DNA of 64,000 nt from Physella acuta (taxonomy: Eukaryota; Mollusca; Gastropoda; Physidae), in the NCBI RefSeq assembly GCF_028476545.1, contig NW_026733175.1, forward strand, positions 1-64,000. The letters are read 5' to 3'. The notes under the pieces were generated by a model, which was not told the origin of the DNA, searched no databases, and saw nothing but the letters and a program-made list of their open reading frames with translations. A program made the translations under genes and the position numbers. Shown piece after piece: positions 54,728 through 64,000 of this stretch (its first letter is position 1; each line of letters starts with the position of its first letter).

Positions 54728-56105
54728 TTCTTTAAAATTTTTAATACAATAGAATTGCATGAAAATGATGATGCACGTATAATAGAAGTTAGAAGTGCCA
54801 GAAAGATCGCTCGCCCATTTCGATCTATGACGACAGTTAAATAAAAGCAGGTTAAAAACGAGTTTCTCTGTCTAAGTACTAAGGTTCACTCAAAAATGTG
54901 CTATGAAGAAAAAGAATGCGCAGTAAAAATTTAAAACAGAAATTTCAACAGAAAAGTATATAAAAAAACAGTAAACTGCCAGAAAAAATCTAACAACAGA
55001 AAATAAACTGTGTATGTGCAAACACACCTGTGAAAAATAACACAAGATTTGTTTATGTTCTAAAAAATTTTTTTTTAATTGTCTACAATAAAAGAATCAT
55101 GTAATTTTTTTTTACATAGTGATACCTCAAATAACAATGTCAATCTGTTATGGCTGCCCTTTCATTCTATAAGGTGTTTGTTCTACAGAACACATAATTC
55201 TATAGTCTTAGTTTATATGGGAAATAGATTTATTCTTTATGAGATCAGAACAATATCATTTCAGTCACAAAAAATAACCACAAAGTGACAAACCAGTGTT
55301 AGATGTTGCACCTATTTGATAATACAAACATGGATAAACGTGAAACTAATTATAAATTGACAGATAGGAAGTTATGGGATGTGTTATTATAGTTCATTCT
55401 ATTTTCTTATTATCATACCACACATGTTTTGGCCTTGGAGACTGCACTTTGAATACACTGGAAGAGGAGGGGCTAACTGTAGTGGTACAACAATATAATC
55501 AAATCAGTGACTTGGTTTATTAGTAACTAAAACTACAGTACCCTTTCCTTGTTGTCTATCAAGCTAGTGAAGTAGAGTTTACCTGTTTCAAGTGCCTCAG
55601 CATATATATAAAGGGATAGTGTGGCCATGCAATGGATCCAACCCTAGACTTAAGGGTTAGCAGTCATATGCTCTATCATCTGACTACTCCATCCCCTACT
55701 TAGTTTATAAAAATGATAAGATAATGGGTTAGGCACACTTCACTATATCCATAACACTCCAAATCTGCATAAATACCAGAAAGATTAAACATAACTAATC
55801 TGCCACTCTACCCCCAAACTCAATTTTTCACTTTTTTTTTTTTTTGCAGTCTGGTTTAATGCACTGGTTTTTCTATAAAATCAGTTTGTTCTACATGACA
55901 AAATATGTAGTCAGAGCTGTGTTAATTTAAAGAGGTACCACTGTATGTATACTAGGAATGGAAAGAATAATTGGAATCTTATCAACTGGACTAACATATG
56001 TTGTTCTTTATAAGAATAAAGAACATTTTTTTTCAGGCAATAAAAAAATTTGATTTTTTTTTAATCAAACAAAAAAAATGTATATAAAAGCCCACAAACA
56101 ATGTA
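54728..56105. other. Intergenic and probable MPST copy 2 3' UTR
   Basis: AT-rich and without recognised exons apart from the SINE listed separately. Short frames at 55079-55288 have no resemblance to known families. Confidence 0.4.
55560..55697 (-). repeat. SINE with internal deletion
   Basis: On the minus strand it starts with a tRNA-like head (GGGATGGAGTAGTCAGATGA, GACTGCTAACCC, B-box-like GGGTTGGATCC). It jumps to the tail part of the 22385 SINE (CACACTATCC, TATGCTGAGGCACTTGAAAC). The middle GATGGGTACC section is missing. Confidence 0.7.
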
Positions 56106-57615
56106 CTACTCTGGAACATTTAATTTGAATTGTGCTGGTCCATAATGAAACCATTCTGTCCAAGCCCCATCATATATTGCAACATCATCTTTGCCTGCAA
56201 TTGATGCAGCTAAAGCTAGTATGCATGCTGAAACTCCTGTAGGATGAAATTTGTTTCAATAAAAACATGTAAATTGTAAATAAACAAGCATATTTCTATC
56301 CTTCAATATACAAATACATGCATAAACATACATGTTTGTATAAATCAAAAAGTATGTATAAATATATATCTATATATAAATCAAACAAAGACAATATAGT
56401 ATGTTTGATTGTTGTCAGAAGAAAAAAAATACCTAATCCAACACTAGCACTAACATCTTATTGCATGGTAGCCCTAACAAATTCAAATGTTAATGAAGGA
56501 GAATATTTTTACTACAAAATAGTTTTTTTTAAAGTTGTGTTCTATAAATATTTTTCAAGCAAATCTTAATGTAGTTAGGAAATTAGGAAATATGTATAAA
56601 AATATAGTCATCTCCTGTAAACTAGGTTTGCCTCTAAATAATTAATTTTATAACCACACAATTTACCTGATCCACAAGATGCAACAATGGGCTTGGTTAG
56701 ATCTACTCCAGCATCTTCAAACAACTGTTTGAGTTCTTCTGGAGATTTCATTACTCTCTGCTCTAAATTCATGGTGTTCATGAAAGGGATATTGATCGAC
56801 CCAACTATAGATCCTGGCTTGGTATCTGATAAGTGATATTAAATTTGTAATTAGTAAACACACTTAAATTAAAACCTTCAAAGCTTAAAGAATTCAAACA
56901 ATATTTAGTTGACATTCAAATAAGTTCGTTTTATTCATAACAGGCAAGATATGGTATAGTCTTGTACTTATTAATGTTTAAAAACTGTCGAAGTAAAAAA
57001 AAAAAAAATCAATTAAAATCTACCAAAGCTACCTGGGTGTGGCTCTGGTGCTTGTCCCTTAAAGCGACCTCCAGGTCTGGCATCTAGTAAAATAAACTCT
57101 GGGTTTTCTATGTTTTTTTCTACTTCATCCATTGTTTTGATTAGATTTTTATTGAACTTTGCTACAAATTTCTCTCTTGGCACATGTATAACATCACTTG
57201 TTACTTGTCCATCTGCAGACACCCATTCTGGCAAACCACCAGCTAAGATGGATATTTTGGTATGACCAAACAACCTGAACATCCACCAAACTCGCTGAGC
57301 AGAAAACAGAGGAAACTGGGGGTTATTATCATAAACTATGATATAGGTATCATTGGTGATTCCCAATGCACCCACATAATCTTCCATAAATTCAGGTGAA
57401 GGAATCATATGTGGTAAATTTCTTGACTTGTCTGCACACTCATCAATATCAAAGAACAAAGCTCCAGGAATGTGCTGTTCTTTATATTCAGAAGCAGCAT
57501 TTCTTCCAGAAATAGGCAGGTGCCAAGATCCATCTAAAATTCTAAACTTTAAAGTGCTAGAAACCATCATCTCTTTCAGCCATTTAACAGACACAAGATT
57601 AGAAGTAGTGGTCAT
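56106..57615 (-). CDS. MPST: 3-mercaptopyruvate/thiosulfate sulfurtransferase, copy 2
   Basis: Three coding exons: 57615-57033, 56825-56667 and 56236-56106 (stop TAG), 290 residues, with exon lengths (583, 159, 131) and phases identical to copy 1. It has the same two-rhodanese layout and the same CGSGVSAC catalytic loop. Differences are few and clustered: MTTTSN for MTTSAN, LPISG for LPSTG, AGGLPEWVSADGQ for [21 protein letters not shown] for [13 protein letters not shown] for EPRSG, and SIVGSIN for CIMNSTN. Arg-to-His in EPxP and the WVSADG loop lie near the substrate pocket in family structures, so a shift in substrate preference is possible but unproven. Here SIVGSINIPFM resembles the common family pattern GSxNxP, so copy 2 looks the more ancestral. 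An extra donor-like GTAGAT follows 57033 by about 14 bases. Confidence 0.93.
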
Positions 57616-57633
57616 TCTCTTTATTTTTTTTTG

Positions 57634-58759
57634 TAAATCTGTGAAATAAATATGACTAAATAGTCAATTCAATCAATGGCATCCATTTATGTCTTTCATT
57701 TTAATATCAATGTGTTTTTACATTTAAATAAAAACACATTTATCTTTCAAACCCATAGTAGGGCCTATAAATTTAAACCACCAATTTAATGTTTAAATTT
57801 AAATAAACTGAGTAGGCCCTGCCCTATATATTTTACCATATAATTTCTAAAACTTTATAAAAGCAAACAAGTTTGCATGATAAAAATATTTTTAACAATA
57901 TTTTAAAGATATTGAGCAGTTAATTTACAGTAATTTACACCTTATCTCTATGAATAAACTATTATACATCTTATGTTTTAACATTTATATCTAGGAAGAA
58001 GTCTAGTATATATTTTCAAAATCACTTAGAGATCATTAATCATTAGACTTGGAGCCCTAGGACAAGACTAATTAAAATTACTAGGTCTAGGCCTAACCTA
58101 AAAAGCGAAGTTTTAAAAAAAAAGGCGAATGACAAGGCCCAGTAATCTAATCAGAGTAATCAGATACACCGATACAGTCCAGTGAGTCTAAGACAAGATA
58201 TCTAGATCTAAATCTAGACACTAATCAATCACCTAGGCTATTATTTGGACTTTGGATTATTTAATTTTGTAGACAAAAGAAGAAAAAACAATCTCGATAC
58301 AAATCTAGAATTTTAGATGTAGATTCTAGAATCTAAAATTATATTAATGATTAATGTAGATTTTAGTCTAGCTTGATCTGGAATCGATTCTAAATATTGT
58401 ACTAAATTTCTAGATATAGGCTAGATTCTAGATCTAGATCTAAATTTAGAATCTATTTTTAATCTAGATCTAGAATCTTAGGATCTGGACTTATATTTTA
58501 AGATCTAGATCTAGAATTCTAGATCTAGACTAGTAAAGGTACATTCACACATTGACATTGAGTGTACAATGTACAACAATCGTAGTTTTCATTGTCTCAA
58601 CATAAAAAAGTCAAAGTGTAAACTGCAATTTAATTTATTCATTATTTGAAAGTATTTGCAAACAGATTCAGTAGTACTAAAAGTAGGACATTCAGTAGCA
58701 ACAACAGTTTAATTAAAACAACAGTTTAATTAAAAATGTATAATTACATGGTCACTTAC
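57634..58759 (-). other. 5' intron of MPST copy 2
   Basis: Predicted intron between the UTR exon donor (58760) and the acceptor TTCACAG just upstream of the ATG. It is strikingly rich in TCTAGATCTAGA words from about 58200 to 58530. No exon inside. Confidence 0.45.
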
Positions 58760-58812
58760 ATAGTCTAGTAGATTTCAATGTTTGAGCTTTGTGCTGCCTA
58801 ATCTATTGCTCG
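58760..58812 (-). other. Predicted 5' UTR exon of MPST copy 2
   Basis: Ends CTAGACTAT before GTAAGTGACC on the minus strand. Unrelated in sequence to the UTR exon of copy 1. The 5' limit is estimated from the TATA word at 58836-58843. Confidence 0.42.
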
Positions 58813-58835
58813 TGGATCGTAACGATTTACCGGTC

Positions 58836-58843
58836 CTTATATA
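58836..58843 (-). promoter_or_regulatory. TATA box, MPST copy 2
   Basis: TATATAAG on the minus strand, about 30 bases above the predicted UTR exon. A second TATATTTC-like word lies just upstream. Confidence 0.4.
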
Positions 58844-58849
58844 AAGAAA

Positions 58850-61216
58850 TATAAAAGCAGGGGAAACAATCCATTATCACTATTTAACTTTCTTTATTCA
58901 CATAGTCTAATCACACATCAATATTATTATCAGTGGATACCACATTCACATTTTAGGCCTAACATTGTCTTAATACAAAAAAACAATAACAAATATTAAA
59001 GAATAACTAAACACTTTTAATTATATTATTTTATGGATGTCGTTTCAAATATACAATATTTTATTGATCTTGATTCCTTTGGCTTTGTCTGACGAGCTTC
59101 TTCGTCGTAAGTTCACTCTTCCTATCTAAGTAAAGAATACTGAAAAGAATAAGCAATGGTTTGTTTGATTAGATGCAATGTGTGAGCAGAAGAACATGTG
59201 CATTGACCTAATTTTTGAAAATGAAAAGAGAGATTAGCATAAGTTACATTTTGACAAAATACGAGGTAATCCGCGAATGTCAATAATTAATCAAAGACTG
59301 GCAACGCAAAAGCCGCCTTGATTCAGCTTAAAAATATTTGGGCTTCCAGATAGCTGTCCTTAACCACAAGGTGCGACGGTTCAATACCAATGTGAAATCT
59401 GTGCTTCCCTGTTGATCAGAGCCTTGGATGATGACTAAGGCAACCATTGAGAAGGTCCAGATTTTCATAATCAGCTAGCCTGACATAAACCTTTGTAAAG
59501 GGACCAAACAACTAGATCTAGATCTATCTGCGGGCGTAGAAGTCAAGAGATGTTGGATAGGGCGCAACCTACGCAAACCTTCAACCAAGAGGTCTCTGGG
59601 GATATTTTTAATTTTTTAATGGGCCATATTCCAGCTAGGGGTGACGAGGCAAAAGAAAAATAAGACGTTGAGTGATCTACTTTAAAAAAAAATATAGGTC
59701 ATTCTGGTATAGACTTCAGTACTTCAGAAATGGTATGTTTGGATGTTGGATATCACAGGTTTATTAATAGAGATTGGATACCGGGATGACATATGTCGCT
59801 AGAATATGTCTCAGCGAGAGCTGCTAGTGCAATGCAATGCCCAGAAACGTACACTTTGTTGATGTGCTCTTCGTGTATGCCTACATTCTCACAAAATCTA
59901 TTTTTATCATATTTTATCGATAGTCGATATATAACTTTATAAGTTAAAAATTCCTTCGCATTTATTTTTCCATCTTTATCTATCTTGCCTGGCCATTGGG
60001 TAGAAATCATTTTTTTTTAAAAGGGGGACGCTATCATTGCATTCCGTGATATTTTAGTGATTACTACTAACCTCTATTTTTTCTCCCGGCGTAATCCTAA
60101 ATTTATTTTAAATTTACTTTTTTTTTCACTTTACGCGCGTCATAGTTAGATCTATATGCCTCCATAAGACTTGGTATGAATTGAATTTTTTTTTTACTAG
60201 ATCTAGATCTAGTGCCTAATATAAAAAAATATTTTAATTTATAACTCTCCTACAAATCCGGGTCAGTATTAAATTAATTGCTCAGTTATCATAATAAGTT
60301 ACATAATATGATTTGAAAATGTTAAAAGTTCTAAAATTCAATTTTAAAATATCTGTTCTAGATCTAGATTTAAATGCAAATTTGAAATTAGTTACCAATT
60401 CATTATTCTACTTAACTTTAACCAAACCACCTACATAAAAAGCCTACATGTCTTGTTCGCCGAGCTTTATTTTTATAAGTGAAATTTTAAAATATTTATC
60501 TGGCCTGCACAAAACAGAAAAATAGAAAACACAGAAGCTGAGAAAGTGTAGTTCTGTAGTTAGATTTTAGAATCTAGATTTTCTAGATCGATCTATCTAG
60601 ACCTAGTTCTAGCAATATGTTTTTAATGAATAATTTATTAATAATTATAGATCTATATTTTGAATAGTCATCCAAACTTCAAACCAATGCATTATTCTCT
60701 GTCAAGTCTTTAAGAAATTTAATTACAGTCACTCAGCAGTGACTTACACAATTACTAAATAGTAATTAGTCTGTCTGTTACTCCTCACTAAAAATAAAAT
60801 TGTACACAATCCGAGGCCAAACCCATCACCCCGCTAATATTAATAATAGTAATAGGTAGTATTAAAAATAAGTAATAATATTAATAAGACCTTAAGAAGG
60901 TATTTTCAAAGTAGTTTATGGACAAAAGATATGGTTGCAAATACAAGAAGAAAATTGTGTAGGAGGAAATCCCATCCAGATCCAATATTACAAATACAAT
61001 TAAGAACAAGAGGAACAATAATACATTTAAACTAAACTTTACAAGCTGTTTACTGCTAACATTAGTAACAACTAAAATACAACACTGATTTATTGGAACA
61101 GATAGAATTAACTGTATTTTTTAAAAGCTTTTAATAGTGTTAGATGTCAGTTATTTAATGACTTAAATAACTATTTTAAATAGAGTTATCATAATATTGT
61201 TTTTTGCAGAATAACC
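58850..61216. other. Intergenic, with degraded SINE pieces, up to the ALDH9A1 gene
   Basis: Two weak SINE-like traces: 59340-59480, with GGTTCAATACC and CTGTGCTTCCCTG shared with the 7375 SINE, and 60930-61015, with GGAGGAAATCCCATCC and ATTAAGAACAAGAG as in that SINE's tail. TCTAGATC runs recur at 59510, 60195, 60360 and 60575. A minus-strand frame at 59753-60010 is unassigned. The acceptor TTTTTTGCAG at 61200-61209 implies a 5' UTR exon of the ALDH gene somewhere to the left. Confidence 0.4.

Positions 61217-64000
<2,784 letters not shown>

Noticed and set aside
59753-60010. 85-codon minus-strand frame with DKDGKINAKEF, faintly like an EF-hand loop
   Set aside because: The first calcium-binding position is not acidic, no second hand follows, and no splice-linked exon was found. 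Probably chance.

Overview
The window is nuclear DNA from an invertebrate animal. It is AT-rich, its genes are split by short spliceosomal introns, and it carries many tRNA-derived SINEs, MITEs and minisatellites. The gene set (V-ATPase B subunit, SNAP47, ALDH9A1, mercaptopyruvate sulfurtransferase, an ankyrin/SOCS-box protein, an R3HCC1L relative), runs of TCTAGA/AGGCCTA-type sequence and the SINE style suggest a gastropod mollusc, probably a heterobranch. That placement is inference. No CRISPR, operon or viral element was seen.

Layout: (1) 4.1-8.7 kb, minus: R3HCC1L-like gene, with the 5' exon not found. (2) 9.7-16.3 kb: a mobile-element cluster. It holds a 1.4 kb inverted-repeat element with a hAT MITE nested inside, a GGGGTCGTCC MITE, another hAT MITE, and a 3.4 kb foldback-like element with ~0.9 kb inverted arms and a 9-bp target duplication. 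(3) 18.6-20.1 kb, plus: ankyrin-repeat/SOCS-box gene. (4) 24.0-28.3 kb, minus: complete V-ATPase subunit B gene of 14 coding exons. (5) 30-37.5 kb: MITEs, microsatellites and minisatellites, no gene recognised. (6) 37.5-41.0 kb, plus: a 297-residue predicted secreted protein of unknown family. Its middle exon lies between two minisatellites that have multiplied its acceptor (10 copies) and its donor (4 copies). (7) 42.0-58.8 kb, minus: a duplicated block. An MPST gene at 56.1-57.6 kb is followed by SNAP47 at 47.7-49.8 kb. A second MPST at 42.8-44.1 kb is followed by a decayed last exon of SNAP47 at 42.0-42.2 kb. The two MPST copies keep the same exon structure but have unrelated predicted TATA promoters. 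(8) 50.2-54.7 kb: a hAT relic with recognisable transposase pieces, an inverted-repeat MITE with an 8-bp target duplication, and further fragments. (9) 61.2-64.0 kb, plus: 5' part of an ALDH9A1-like gene, running off the right edge before the catalytic-cysteine exon.

The genes are unrelated housekeeping loci and do not form a pathway. The observations most worth a second look are the exon with tandemly multiplied splice sites on both sides, the foldback-like element, and the MPST-SNAP47 segmental duplication. All exon boundaries were read by eye from GT-AG (twice GC-AG) signals, protein similarity and reading-phase agreement. There is no transcript evidence.
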